This document shows positions 31,986 through 44,688 of a DNA stretch of 64,000 nt, in pieces. Origin of the DNA: Incurvaria masculella (lineage: Eukaryota; Arthropoda; Insecta; Lepidoptera; Incurvariidae). The stretch lies in assembly GCA_946894095.1 (NCBI GenBank), contig OX335653.1:10607001-10671000 (forward strand). Reading direction: 5' to 3'. The position numbers and the translations under genes are program-made. Numbering within the stretch: position 1 is the stretch's first letter; each line of letters begins with the position of its first letter. The notes beneath the pieces are model-generated. The model ran no database searches and was not told the DNA's origin. It saw only the letters and a program-made list of their open reading frames with translations.

Positions 31986-32690
31986 ACCTATACACGTGTG
32001 TGTGAGGTATGCTTACAAAGCATGCCGCCACATACTGAAGTACGGCTTGGTATTTCCTGCAACTTTAGGACTACTTGGCATCACGCTAAATCGCCGGAGG
32101 AGCGACCAACAGAATAAAATCCTTGAGAACCAATTACTCGATTTAGATGTGCATTGTATCTACGTCTAGCCTGATTCTACTAAAAACTTATAGATTACAT
32201 AATATAACGCTTCATTACCAGAAGGGTAAGTAGTGAGTCTTAAAGTCTTATAACATGCGAACCACTTACCTGATTTATATGCGTATTTTATCAATGTATA
32301 GCATCTCTGGGAGCAGTCAGGTTCGAGATAGGTTACTGTTTTCGATGTTGAGGCTGGCTGTGGGTTGGAGTCCACGCAAAACTTACCTACGTTACACGTT
32401 ACTTACTAGGTAAGCAATGTAGCAGTGAAAGTGCAGAAAGGTTCTCGCGGCAAATGTTTTTTTTTTAAATAGCCACCAAACGTCAACGAAGCTCTAAATG
32501 GGAATTATTGGATGTTTCTCATTAAATCATGCTATTTCGGCTCGAACGATCTTGATTAAATTTGGTACATGGATACATTGTCCTGGACCAGTTTGACCCT
32601 ATTTTGGACCAGTCATGTGGGCTACTTTTTATCCATGAGATAATTTAGCCGACACTAACCCGAGCGGAGCCGGGTACCGCAGCTAGTATG
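31986..32690 (-). repeat. Helitron-like repeat H, second minus copy
   Basis: Runs from cgcagctagtat (32682-32693) back to ttggtatttcctgcaacttt at about 32050 and on to the shared ggcatcacgctaaatcgccg. Collinear with 15.55-16.2 kb. Confidence 0.65.
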
Positions 32691-32699
32691 TTATATTTT

Positions 32700-32940
32700 T
32701 ATATCTAATAAATATTATAAAGGGGAATGTTTGTAATAATGGATGGATGGATGGATGGATGTTTGTTACTCTTTCACGTAAAAACTACTGAATGGATTTT
32801 AATGAAACTTTACAATAATATAGCTTATACGTCAGAATAACACATAGGCTACAATTTATAAACATATTGTGCCCATGGGCTTTAGAACTTTCACGGGGTT
32901 GCGAAAACGATGCCGGTAGCGCTACTTCACACCAAGGGGA
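32700..32940. repeat. GGAT-microsatellite repeat G, second copy
   Basis: attataaaggggaatgtttg, (GGAT)n at 32739-32761, actctttcacgtaaaaacta, cccatgggctttagaacttt. Matches 30237-30470. Confidence 0.7.
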
Positions 32941-33014
32941 GCGGGGCCGGGGGCGGCGGCGGGAGCGGGGCCGGGGGCGGGGCGGGCGGTCCGACGGTGG
33001 CGGGTGCGGGGAGG

Positions 33015-33640
33015 GGGGGGCGGGTACGGCTTGGTATTTCCCGCAACTTTAGGACTACTTGGCAAAATCCTTGAGAACCAATTACTCGATTTAGATGCGG
33101 ATTGTATCTACGTCTAGCCTGATTCTACTCAAAACTTATAGGCTACATAATATAACGCTTCATTACCTGAAGGGTAAGTAGAGAGTGTTAAATTCTTATA
33201 ACTTGCGAACCACTAACCCGATTTATGTGCGTATTTTATCAATGTATAGGATCTCTGGGAGCAGTCAGGTTCGAGATGGGTTACTGTTTTCGATGTTGAG
33301 GCTAGCTGTGGGTTGGAGTCCACGCAAAACTTACCTACATTACACGTTACTTACTTAGTAGGTAAACAATGTTGCAGTGCAAGTGCAGAAAGGTTCTGGC
33401 GACAAATGCTTTTTTTAAATAGCCACCAAATGTCAACGAAGCTCTAAATGGGAATTATTGGATGTTTCTCATGAAATCATGCTATTTCATCTCGAACGAT
33501 CTTGATTAAATTTGGTAGATGGATACATTGTCCTGGACCAGTTTGACCCTATTTTGGATCAGCCATGTCGGATACTTTTTATCCATGAAATAATTTAGCC
33601 GACACTAACCCGAGCAGAGCCGGGTACCGCAGCTAGTACA
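33015..33640 (-). repeat. Helitron-like repeat H, third minus copy
   Basis: Collinear with 29.6-30.24 kb from ttggtatttcccgcaacttt to accgcagctagtac. A GC-rich run precedes it at 32930-33020. Confidence 0.7.
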
Positions 33641-33644
33641 TAAT

Positions 33645-34777
33645 ATTATTGCCATCGTCACCAGAATCGTAATTGGCGCAAGAGCCAGTCCTAGGTCGGC
33701 TTAAGTAAAATATATGTTTGTATGCTTAGCAAGTATATTCTTATGTTTTCGCCTGAATGACTTCGCATGTACTATGTGCAGAGAGATTTTGTAATTTAAC
33801 TTCGTTTCTATGTGACGTGAATGAACAGAGTCGCCAACGGGAAATGGAACGCTGAACTTGCGTTAGTAACTGAAGGATTAAAGTCGCAAGCGCTAAGGAT
33901 GCCACGGTGATCGATTACATCGCATATTTTCAAATATGGCGGCCCGGTGCCAAGATGTTGAGGAAGCTTAGGCTTATTGCAGTGAAAAACCTATAACTTT
34001 TAAAGATAGTTATAAAGTCTTGTCAACTTTGCTATCTTTGAGATCAGAGTTGGTAACAAGGGCATATTTACTCATAGATAAGCCTATCTGGGGGATTATA
34101 CAAAAATTGTATAAAGGAATTCTCGTCGGTTTCACAAAATTACTGCTTAGTTATTCATTTATCGCAACTATTTCCTAATTTTCATGAGCAAATTTAAACA
34201 TATAAACATTAATACGAAAGCTGCAATCACATTGAAATGATACGATTATTTTGCGTTCAGTTTACTACCTCCTTTAATTGATAAATAACTAAAACATCGG
34301 ACAATGCAAATTCCATTTGACAAATAAAATTAAAAAAACTTCATGCTGTCACGAGGCAACAAATTTTATTAATCTCCATTTTTTATTCATTAAATACTTA
34401 GATGAAATCTTTAATTTTTACATGGCAAACATTCTAAATCCTTCTATTCCATCTTTTTGTGCGCCGCTCCGCCGACCTTTACAGAGCCTGGCTACGAACA
34501 CCGGCTGGTGCGACCGGAAGCGACGTCGCAGAAGGTCATTTCCGTTGGCGCTCTCCGATTGCTTGCGCTCCATAGGTTGCATCCACGTGTCGTTGCACCC
34601 TTTAAGCCTCTCCCAGACTGAGTACGATTTTTCCTCTGTGTGGGAGAGGTTTGATAATGTGACTGGACCAATATTGACACTTTTGACTTCAAAATGGCTT
34701 TATAAATGCACTAAAGGCGAAGAATTGATAGTGTAAATTTGCCTAAATGCCATCCAAAATCGAGGAGCATTGTATTT
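33645..34777. other. No confident gene; GC-rich patch near 34.5 kb
   Basis: 34455-34620 is GC-richer (cgctccgccgacctttacag; ggaagcgacgtcgcagaagg) with one 139-codon open frame lacking splice support. The rest is AT-rich. Confidence 0.3.
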
Positions 34778-34990
34778 TTTGAATTCCGTACTAAGAAATT
34801 AGGAATCTTTCAATCGAGATAACCGCTATATAGCGGTTGTTCAAGTGATGTTCTAAACGGAAATCCTTCAATAATTAAAACACCGTGTCTCCGGAATCTT
34901 GCCGTCAATGAAACCGCTATAAAAGCGGTTTTATAGACTAAAATATACCTGTTTATTAAGCACGTCATTCCAATAATAGGCCTGCTGCGG
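34778..34990. mobile_element. Fold-back MITE, diverged copy
   Basis: Left arm gataaccgctatatagcggt and right arm aaaccgctataaaagcggtt flank a centre with acggaaatccttcaataatt, as at 5.04-5.17 kb. Trailing gcctgctgcgggg matches 10.49 kb. Confidence 0.6.
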
Positions 34991-35342
34991 GGTTGTATTT
35001 TTAACATAGTTGAAGTCAAGTTAATGCTGCAACACTATTCTGCTCTACCTTCATTGCCTGCTCCTTTGGAGAAACATCGTTGTGTTTCGTCTCTATACAG
35101 TATACAGTCCTATATGCTGAGGCCATTCTAAAACGTATCACTAACCTTGCTTCGCATCCATTACCCAGAATTTAAGGAAAGTAAACAAACTAGAAGCAAA
35201 CATTCCAAAGGAAAGGGCCCCGACCCATCCCCTTTACCCTCTAATTTTCATAGTATTACCAGGATAATTTGCTACTCCAGCTATATTATTATAAATTAAA
35301 TGGTTTACTTTGTTCTCATATAACCGAAAATTACAAATCACG

Positions 35343-35364
35343 CACACACACACACACACACACC
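35343..35364. repeat. (CA)n microsatellite
   Basis: About ten CA units followed by (accctc)2. Confidence 0.9.
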
Positions 35365-35444
35365 CTCACCCTCACGAACACTCACAAACAAAACCCTATC
35401 CATTAATCTTTCACACAAACACATTGAACAAGACTACAATACTG

Positions 35445-35760
35445 TCTTACTTTCTTCTTCATTATGCCATTTGAGCCCGGTGTTGGCTGGAAACTAGCGG
35501 CCCTATGTATGTCTTGCGACGCACTATCGCTGAGTCCATCCCCCTTTCCTCTTACCTACATGTTTTAAGTAGCTGCATATGCTTTCATCTTTAAACGTAT
35601 ATTTATCTGTTTTTTTAGTTTTTTTAGTTTTTTATGTCTAATAAGTTGTAAGTTTACGTTGAAAAAAAATTTTTTTGACTACGTATCTTAATTTGTTGTT
35701 TTATGTTACCGCCTGTAAAACTGTGCCCACGAGGAATACGTGAATTATTATTATTATTAA
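35445..35760 (+). repeat. Probable non-LTR 3' end with (ATT)n tail
   Basis: The segment ends cctgtaaaactgtgcccacg, aggaatacgtg and then (att)n at 35747-35760, a common lepidopteran LINE tail. No coding part remains. Confidence 0.35.
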
Positions 35761-36119
35761 CTTCTTGCATGTTTTTTTTTGTTTTGACATAATTGCATAT
35801 CATGCATTATATATTTGCATATAATTTGTTGATATTCACCCATAACACCGAATTCCAAAAAAATTGCCATAAACGAACTTGTTTGTCCGAGGCTTTGCAT
35901 TGAACTAATTTCACAACAACGCCAAGAAAATTAAAGGGATCTACAGTTTGCAAAAGGTTTCAATAAAATTCAAATATTTTTTAAAAATCCTTAAAGTACC
36001 TAAATCGTTCCAAAAACAGAAAGAAATAAAAAATTGGTTCGTGTCCGGACTCGCATGCACTTAGAGTTCCGCCTGTGATAGTTTCTCTGAAATCTCAAAG
36101 ACTGTGAAATATTAAATAA

Positions 36120-36290
36120 AAATAGGACTTCAAATGGCTACACAGAAAAGGTGGATTTCGCGAACCTTTGAGAATAAATTAAATAAAAAACAGGAAACAT
36201 AAAATTCCTTAGCAATCGTGTTAATAATAAAAGTAGAGACGAATTGTTGATTCTATTTATTCAATGTTGAAGGTGGAAGAATAGGCGGAT
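36120..36290. repeat. Dispersed repeat, copy 1
   Basis: tcgcgaacctttgagaa, ttagcaatcgtg.taataat and ttattcaatgttga recur in the same order at 37205-37330. Copy 1 has a different left flank. Confidence 0.5.
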
Positions 36291-36985
36291 GGGCATGATT
36301 TAATAATAATATATTCCTTACTTGCAACGCTAAAAAGAGCATGATATCGAGGCTTAGTACGAGATCGATAGAAGTTTGTGAATTTATTTTACGTACGTTT
36401 ATGGGCGCGTATTATAATATAATGGGGAACCTTTACTTCATCGATCCGTGCTTTCTCGTTTCTACGTGAGATTAATTTGGAACGACAGAGCGTATGTACA
36501 CACTCACCAATATAGGCATGGAGGGAGAAGAAATATATATCACTATGATTTTAGCACATTTCTTGCTTCCATGTATTAATTAAATATATGAGAAGCTTTT
36601 GTCAGAGACGACGGGTACGCATACCATTGCTCGACGAACAAACAAGGTTTGAACTTATTATTGAAAATATTGTAAAATATAAATTAATTTAAAATATCTT
36701 TTTGTTTAAAATAAGCGCAAAGATAGAGCGATGATTTGACCACTAAGGCGTGCACAAAATGCATGCATACACAAAATGCTATGCATTTAACGCGTTCTGC
36801 GAAGCTGACTTTACATACGTATGCGTGTAGGTGTTGGTTTTGTATTTTCAATGGAAGAGACCGTTGCAAAAGTCTCGATGTTGGTGTTGATAAAATATAC
36901 TATAATGACATAATTTTGGGCACACTTCGAGTACCGTAAATTGATACCGTTTTATTTGAAATCAAATATGTAAATACGCAAAAAA

Positions 36986-37330
36986 ATGAGAAAACCCTAT
37001 GTCAATTTGGTCAAATATGGTTTGAATATCGCTCGGTCGTGCGTAACGAGCGGAGGTCACCGCGAATTTGTCGTATCTAGATGTGTAGCGAGTATGTTCG
37101 CAGCGTGGGTGGCAGCATCCCGCCCGCGCGGCCTCCGCGCCCGCCCTACGCCGCCCAGAGCGCACCGACGCCGACCGCCGCCGCCAGTCGGCGCCACGAG
37201 CTACACCGAAAAGGGCGGCCTTCGCGAACCTTTGAGAACAATTAAAAAAAAAACAAAAAAAAAATAGCTTAGCAATCGTGATAATAATAGAAGTAGAGAA
37301 AAATTGTTGATTTTTTATTCAATGTTGACT
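36986..37330 (+). repeat. GC-rich block ending in dispersed repeat, copy 2
   Basis: 37110-37215 is a GC-rich run (gcccgcgcggcctccgcgcc) leading into tcgcgaacctttgagaacaa and the repeat shared with 36.12-36.29 kb. A 93-codon frame from an ATG at 36986 runs through both and ends in the A-rich repeat. I doubt that it is coding. Confidence 0.35.
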
Positions 37331-37703
37331 TTTAAGAGAACGTATTTTAGAGCAGTGTATTTTTTTGATAGAAATTTGTAGAGGTTTCGTAAATATCATG
37401 GCTTATTAAAATACCAAAGGAACTTGTTGTAAAGTTAAACATTCAATTAGACACCGCATTTAGAATGTTGAAAAATTCAGTGTTATAAACATTAAATGGT
37501 GTGCCAATATTCGACTTGATGTGCCTAGATTGATATATTTTAAACGAACGTTACTTAAGATAAGTTTGAGTGTTAATTCGAAGCTCGCAATACATGTTAT
37601 GTATAGTTTAATGTATTTGTTGCATAGGTGTCCACGGTGAGTTTTGTTTCCATGTGTTACTGCATGCAAGGTCTTTTAAAGCTCAAATTAAGATACTAAC
37701 ATA

Positions 37704-38062
37704 TTTTTTATGTAACTGGACATGGATGGCTAATACTAAACTGACCGTCAGATATGGGAACTAGGTGCCATGCCAGGACCTTCCTTATATTGCTCGGCTG
37801 GATAGAAAACTGGATGGAAAAAAACGGTAAATTTTCATTGACGCTTCGATCATCGTTCATTCAATGCTATGGTACCTATCCGGGCGGGATTAAGCCTACC
37901 CCTAGCAAGTAAGGAAGGGGACCTACGGTTTTACGTGGAATCCGAACCACGGCCAGCCTCAACAGTTTAAAATGGTCACCCATCCAGAACCTAACCGGGC
38001 TCAGAGGTACTTCACAAAGCTTATCGAATCGCAAGGCGTCGCGTCACTGGAGTGTAATGCTA
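37704..38062 (-). repeat. 5S-headed SINE
   Basis: Reverse-strand tail (tgtaactggacatggatggc), body (taggtgccatgccaggacct, gaatccgaaccacg) and a head in which ggtcacccatccagaaccta is the complement of the 5S rRNA C-box segment (tggatgggtgacc). About 360 bp. Confidence 0.7.
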
Positions 38063-38227
38063 TGGAGCAGCCTTAATATTAAAGTAAGAATAAGATTGCT
38101 GTATAAGATTCTGACCAATACCGAGAAATAAATAATATTTCACTAAAATTCGGATGTACAGAGACATCGTCATTATTGATACATTATTGATAAAAAAAAT
38201 CCCCGTTTTCCTCTACACAGTAGCCGT

Positions 38228-38313
38228 GGCACCTAATTCCCATGAGGTGTGTTTGGCTAATATCATGACAGTAGATGTGGTATTAGCCATCTATGACCAG
38301 TCACATAAAAAAA
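38228..38313 (+). repeat. SINE 3' tail fragment
   Basis: tggcacctaattcccatgag, ctaatatcatgacag and gccatctatgaccagtcaca plus an A-tail. Confidence 0.6.
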
Positions 38314-38827
38314 CTTATATTTCAAGTAAAGATACACAGAAAAGGGGGTTAACAGTCCCAGTAAGCATCAAACCAGGTATTGCTTCTACCGATATTGTTA
38401 AAGATTAAATATTTGTTTCGACTTTACTCACCGAAAGACGCGTAGAAACAACGTGAGAGGGTTACTCGTTACTCGAGTCCAGGCCAGAGCAGAGATTTCA
38501 GTCAAATTCCGTGGTAATTAATGCGAGAACCCTTGTTCCCGGCTGCTCTCTTAGCATATTAGAGTCGGGTCCGAAACTGTCGCATGCAGACAAACTCTCA
38601 GAACACCCTCTACAAATTAGCCATTAACAGCCAAGCCGTCGACGACCGGTGGAAACCATTCCACTTACTAACTGTAATCCCAGCAATAAATTAAATTTGA
38701 GAGTACATTTAATGTTAATATTTTTTGCAGTGAAACCTTTTTTAGCAGCGTTATGATTTGAAATTAGATAAAACGAAAAAGCGACTTCAGCCTGCGAAAT
38801 AATGAGAAAGCATGTCATCATTTCAGT

Positions 38828-39000
38828 TTCATTTTCTTTATTTCCTTTATTAGATTATATTATGTAACACACTCGGATTGCCTTTTTTCTTTTTGTCGGT
38901 TCGATTACTTTTGGCAAAGAAGGGCCGACAAGAAACTTCGCCAGGTTGGTCATCGTATTATTTTTTCCATTTATACTTACCAACTAGTTTACAGTGTTTC
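38828..39000 (+). repeat. Non-LTR 3' end family N, copy 1
   Basis: tttctttatttcctttatta, gtcggttcgattacttttgg, cgacaagaaacttcgccagg and caactagtttacagtg recur in order at 49.15-49.34 and 56.05-56.18 kb. No coding part remains. Confidence 0.6.
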
Positions 39001-39779
39001 TATATTAGGTATATTATAAATATACACGGTTTAATTCATTCATTCATTAAACAGTATTTCTTTCATTTATTCATTATAGAGTGTTTTATTTTATTTTATG
39101 TGCACTATATTTATCGTAGTTCCGTTTTTGAAGGTTTCACTTCTACCGTGTTTCAACTGCACAAGTGTTTTTTATATCTAAAAACCTATGTTAAGGAGCC
39201 CTCTATCACGCTCACTTTGATGAGTAAATAAATAATTACAAAAACCAAGATATTTCCAACATATATTTAGTATGTTTTATTGAGATTGAAAGGGAAACAA
39301 ATGCATCACTGTTTCATTATTTCGTGGGGTCCTTATGGTCATGGGAACTCAAGGAGTGAATTGAGACATTTTTTATAAATTATTTACATTTAGAGCACAG
39401 TCATTTATTGGATATTCTTTGGCACAGTCATACCATACATTACATATGTATAATTAACATATAATAAATAAATAATATCACGAATTATATATTTATTATA
39501 CATTATATATAGGCAACGGATCGCATGTTCCACACGAAAGTTGCACGAAAGACCCTAAAAGAAGACCCTAAAGTGGCATTTGTAGATTGACTTGCCTCGA
39601 CACGAATAACTTTGCTGTCTTCACTGATTTTGATTATTATTTTGTTTAATAGAAAAGAAACATATACATGTTCGTATTAAAGATTTTTAGACAGCATTTT
39701 AAGTCTTTTCGTCTCTACCATGGAAATGCTCATGACGCTGTCCAGTGAATGCACCCATTCACTGTAGACATTCCGAAAA

Positions 39780-39965
39780 TCTATATGGATGTTAAACTAT
39801 GGAATCTACTTCCTGCTGAGGTATTTCCCTCTAAGGGTCGTTCAAACACGGTGTGAAGAAGCACCTGGCCGGCCGGCATGGTTTCCAAGCCGCTGTGAAA
39901 GTTCGAAAGCCCGTCGTCGGCCACCTCTATGTGAGGATCTGGCATACGCCATATGTCACGCTTAA
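39780..39965 (+). pseudogene. Non-LTR reverse transcriptase C-terminal fragment
   Basis: The frame VKLWNLLPAEVFPS is followed, after a small frame disturbance, by FKHGVKKHLAGRHGFQAAVK and VRKPVVGHL. This is the typical end of Jockey/CR1-type reverse transcriptases. It matches the fragment at 23.49-23.65 kb. The upstream RT domain is missing. Confidence 0.5.
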
Positions 39966-40393
39966 GGTAAACACTAATGCATTTTTGTGTTATGTTACTA
40001 AAAAATCCCTAAGCATTTTGTCTTTCCTACTTATATCTATGATTCTATAAGGTTAAAGAGCATTTTTGATATAATTACAATCATGAATTAATTTTTCTTT
40101 TCATTAGGAGCTCACCATATTTAATTAAAGACGGAAGTGGAAAGGTAATTTAATTCAGTTCAGTTAATTTATGGAAAATATTAATCAATGCCATATTAAG
40201 ATATTTCAGTCATCGTATCTGTCCTTTTCTAGGTTCATTTAGTGTGGCGCGAATGTTATACGGCTTGCTATTCATGAATGCCAGGTAACGCGAAAAACCT
40301 ATGGTAGCAAAAAATTTAGTTTTTTTCTTCGCAATCCAATCCTAAAACATTCTGAGTTAACATCATGATTATTTCATGAACCCTCGAAGTGTA

Positions 40394-40729
40394 AGAGCTA
40401 AAGGACTTGCCTTTCATGCGAGAGGTCTGGATTCAAATCCTCGCCCCGGTCATCCACCACTTTGATTATCTTTCTGAGTTTGGATAAGTGCATTAAGTTG
40501 CAAATTGTTTCATGGTTCGGAACCCATCTCAAACTGTAGGTCCCAAACTATGGTTGAAGCGGTAATGAAAAATTGTCTGTGTTTTCCATTCAGTTCAATG
40601 TAGCCGTTCTCATAAAGGGAAGGTCCTGGCATGGCACCTAATACTTTCGGGAATGTGGTGCATTGGGCTAAGGTCATAACGGTAATTGTGTGGTGTTAGC
40701 CATCCATGTCAGGTTCCATAAAAAAATCA
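40394..40729 (+). repeat. tRNA-headed SINE, near full length
   Basis: B-box part gtctggattcaaatcctcgc, body tcatggttcggaacccatc, aatgtagccgttctcataaa and tail ccatccatgtcaggttccat plus As. The A-box end is diverged. Confidence 0.7.
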
Positions 40730-40995
40730 TTTTCCTTTCTTTTCAAAATTGCTAACCCGAATATCTATTATAGTTTGCGATCAATACGCTTCGATCGGAC
40801 CATGGCGGTGTAAAAGACCCCAATCAGTTGGTTTATTAATAGGATCGTCAATATGAACACAGTGTATTTATAAAATATTCATCGAAGTAAACCTTCGGAG
40901 GTCTTTGCTCCGCGGGCTGAGGTCGTTCCAAATAAACCTGAAAACATTTTAGTGTAGCACAAATACTGTGGCTTCTGCAGCAACGCGATTAGTAT

Positions 40996-41905
40996 TTAAC
41001 CGACTTCAAAAAAGGAGGAGGTTCTCAATTCGTCTGTATGTTTTTTTTTAAGTTTGTTTCCTCAGAACTTTCGCCTGGGTGAACCGATTTTGATGATTAT
41101 TTTTTTATTTGAAAGCTGCTGCTTCCCGTGTGGGTCCCATTTCAGTGGGTTTAGTTCTGGCAAGGATATCCATGAGAAAATCATATAATATAAGTCTTAA
41201 ATTTGTGTTAAGTGTGTGCGCGACAAATGGACGAATAACTCAATATAACGCCAACCGATTTCGATGATTTTTTTTTATTGGAAAGGATGTGTACAAAGTA
41301 GTTAGTGTACTTCAGATTCGCTAAAAATAAACAAAAAAAACCGACTTCAAAGGAAAAGCACTAAAAAGTTAAAAATATTGCCATTTTTGTAGTTATGATT
41401 ATTGTAATTTTTTTAATCGGTGTCAGCCAAGGTAGCCAAGGTTCTCTTGAATGGCGCAGCGCGTGCCCGGCTGACGCCGACTAAAAAACCGGCCAAGTGC
41501 GAGTCGGACTCGTACACGAAGGGTTCCGTACCATCGTACAAGATTTAAAACAAAAGAATCACGTTTTTTGTATGCCCCCCCCCCTTAATTTTTATTATTT
41601 TTTTTATCTTACCTATTTGTTGTTATAGCGGCAAAATAAATACACACTCTGTGACAATTTCAGCTGCCTACCTATTATGGTTCACGAGATACAGCCCTGT
41701 GACAGACGGACGGACGGACGGACGGACGGACGGACGGACGGACGGACAGCGGAGGCTTAGTAATAGGGTTTCGTTTTCACCCTTTGGGTACGGAACCCTA
41801 ATAACAATAATAAAAATGGCAATTATTTTGTAACTTTTTGGTCTTTTTCTTTGAAGTCGGCTATTATTTTTGTTAAATTGTTTTTGTCATATCCTATTAC
41901 TGGCA
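40996..41905 (+). mobile_element. AACCGACTTC element, split by a GACG-type element
   Basis: It starts aaccgacttcaaaaaaggag and carries tgggtgaaccgattttgatg, ataacgccaaccgatttcga, gtgtcagccaaggtagccaa and ggctgacgccgact, resuming after the insertion with aacaataataaaaatggc and tttgaagtcggctatt. The uninterrupted copy at 50.57-51.13 kb defines the gap. Known widely in Lepidoptera. A Helitron-like origin is inference. Confidence 0.7.
41484..41802 (+). repeat. Lepidopteran (GACG)n element, complete, nested
   Basis: Head ccggccaagtgcgagtcgg, gaagggttccgtaccatcgt, poly-C, (GACG)n at 41705-41748 and end ggtacggaaccctaataa. It lies inside the AACCGACTTC element. Confidence 0.85.
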
Positions 41906-42843
41906 GGGTTTTGTTACAAATAGTATTTTTTTTAGAGATTTATGTCAAACACCCGCAAACCTAACTTCGCGGAGGAAATGCCTTATTACTTCTTATCCTG
42001 GTGGATATAATAATTAACATCATAATCTTAAGAACAATCGCCCCGCGTTCTCGAAGAAACTAGGTTCTATTCCTCTATTTCGTTGTAACACAGCTGAATT
42101 GCCTTTAATTCACCCATTTTCATTGGCATTTCGAGATCCCTGAGGTACCGATTCGGACGGCCTGTAAGTTGGGAGAGAAAACTAAATTATTACATGGGTT
42201 CTGTACGCTGGAATGTGAAATATGTAACTTTATTCAGCTTCACAGGACAATAATACTGGTATCTATGAGTATATTAGTTTTTATGCTTAATAAGCGGGCT
42301 CCATCGCATTCAATGAATAATACCATTTTCAATATACAGAAATGGTTGAATGAGAAATAATAAAAAAATCTTTCCCAAAATTCGGCCACGTTGGCCGGGT
42401 CTTCTCGCACCGCTGCCAGTGAGATTAAATTTATGCACTTCACCCTTTGCGGGCCGACAAATCGATGGTTATCCAATTTATGTCTGAATAAATATGTATA
42501 TGATCATTGTATTCGAATATTCTGACGGGTCGGAGAGCGGGAACGGGCACTCATTCTTGGATTATTCGCAGATGGTGGGATATTTGGTATTATATTTTGG
42601 TTGCCTAGCTTGGTCCTCTGACTTATAACGCGGTCTATCTATCGAATCAGCATTCCTCGAAGAAATCCTTAACCATCGCAAAAATATTATTAGACTACGT
42701 ACTAAAGGTTAAGTTACTGCAAAATGTACAATGTTTTAAGAAATAAATAAGCCTCTCATATTATTGAAAGGCTATGTTATGTATAAAATGACCTTAGGGT
42801 TTGTTGTGAACTATTATAATAAAAAATAAAACTATAGTTTTGT
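41906..42843. other. No feature recognised
   Basis: Mixed composition. gatccctgaggtaccgattcgg at 42135 and the GC-rich 42380-42440 are not linked to any open frame or repeat. Confidence 0.35.
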
Positions 42844-43059
42844 ATGGAGTTAATGGCTACTGCTGAAAAGTTCAGTTCAAACAACCTATCCAACTGTGGA
42901 AATAGGTTTATTTTTCTCATCAGAACTCACAAAAGTGCTTTAGAGGCTGAAGGAGGATCTATTTCCAGTTCCACTTTGTTACGAAAGCTGGGAGAAATGG
43001 GGCTTCTCGATGCCTTACGAAGCTTAGTTCGCGATAGATATGATCAAGGAAAAAGTTAA
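42844..43059 (+). CDS. Small open frame with ATG, unknown protein
   Basis: Starts ATGGAGTTAATGGC, 71 codons, stop TAA at 43057. The C-terminal half (LLRKLGEMGLLDALRSLVRD) would form a leucine-rich amphipathic helix. No family is recognised, and no promoter, splice site or poly(A) signal is tied to it. It may be a retrocopy or a chance frame. Confidence 0.22.
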   Translation: MELMATAEKFSSNNLSNCGNRFIFLIRTHKSALEAEGGSISSSTLLRKLGEMGLLDALRSLVRDRYDQGKS

Positions 43060-43330
43060 TCGAGCATGGCAAAGATCATCGGTTACTTTATGGATAGTCG
43101 CGTAATCAGAAATAGTACGATACGATTGTTTAGAAATAGGTTTCGTATGTTAGCCTACCGACCTTGTATTATGGTTAAACGATATCCATCAAATCAATTT
43201 ACGCAATGTACTAAACTTTCACGTACTTAATTTTTGCACTGTCGACAAATGTATAATAGATTAGTTGGCGGGATTTTATAGTGGAGACGAGGCCCAAGTA
43301 AATGAATGTACTTTTAGCTATTGTATTTTT

Positions 43331-43500
43331 ATGTAACCTGACATGGATGGCTAATATCACACAACTATCGTTATGATATGACAGCACATTCCCGAAGTAA
43401 AAAGGGTGCCATGTCTTTCCTTTATAAACACGGCTACACTGAACTGGATTGAAAACACGGACAATTTTTCATTGCCGCTTCAACCTTGTATTGCCGCCTT
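43331..43500 (-). repeat. SINE 3' half
   Basis: tgtaacctgacatggatggc, cattcccgaag, tttataaacacggctacact and ttttcattgccgcttc. Head missing. Confidence 0.65.
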
Positions 43501-44461
43501 TCGTGTTGTTTAGCCATGGCTAAATTAAACTGTATTCCGTATAGTTTCTACTCTTTTTTATGAATGCCAACCTTGTATACATTGACATTACCCATATTAC
43601 TGGGTTATAAACTAGCAAGAATAGCGCACTCCCAAACCCTATGACGTAAACACTTTGCGCTTCCGGTCTAAACTGATGAAATCACGCTTGTAAGGCTGCA
43701 GTGCATGCAGGATCTCTGTAAAGTTTTTAACAGACTTCATAAAATGAGGAGGTTCTCAATTCGTCGGAATCTTTGAAAGTTATGGTATTAAAGTATCTTC
43801 AGGCGAAAAAAGAAGACAGATATATTATAATTTTAAATTTATCACTAACCAGAGATTGCGCACTACAGCCTAAGTTTTTTGAGGCATCGCACGGCCATTT
43901 TAGCCTACGTTTCCCTCACACCTCGTGTATCCGGTATCGAGCGTTTAGTATGGGCGTGTCGCCAGGGACCTGCCATTGCGTGGTGACGCGGCCCTACTCG
44001 GCTATCCATCATGCGAGCACCCCGAATTTACATCAAGTCTACATGTCTGTGTGTATACTGTCGAGTAATCGGCTATATCTAAGCTTACTAATACGTCTTG
44101 GGCTCGATAAATGGTTTTAAATGTATCAGTAAGGCCAGTGCTCCGTCATTCTATGGACTTAGTAGAAGTGCGATTGAAAACACTTTCGCTCTCAAAATCT
44201 TATTATTGATACGCTTATTTCTCTACACCATTGCATGATTTAGTAGCTTAGGTTCCCGGTTCCACTCGGGTCAATATCGTATTGGACGTTCACCCGAAAG
44301 GAGGCGTGTTATTGTCCGTGCACAAATATCCATTAATACCAATTTTAATGGCGATCGGTTAAACGGTATAGAGGTTTATATACTGCAGTGACGTCTGGTG
44401 GCCAGTTACAAAAAAGTGGACGGCACAAAAAGTAATGATAAAAAAATATTACGAATTATCA

Positions 44462-44540
44462 ATAATTGATTGATTGATTGATTGATTGAAAATTCTTTAT
44501 TACGCCACAAAAAAAAAAACAATTTACAAAATAATTCATC
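44462..44540 (-). repeat. (TGAT)n tail of a minus-strand LINE end
   Basis: (tgat)6 at 44465-44489, then aaaattctttattacgcc and an A-run. Resembles simple-repeat LINE tails. Confidence 0.35.
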
Positions 44541-44688
44541 TGTTGTTTTTCAAAACATTCTCCGTCAGTGTGTAAATGCACTTTTTCATGCGAATAAACC
44601 AATTTTAAAAACATTTACGCCGCTCGACACCCTCTTTTGGTGATACAAATAGTTGACCACGTTATTGGTCATTTATTTTTAGGAACAG

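Noticed and set aside
43773..44120. 115-codon frame
   Set aside because: No ATG at its start, ordinary composition, no splice signals. Its left part lies in an AACCGACTTC-like repeat fragment (43731-43775).
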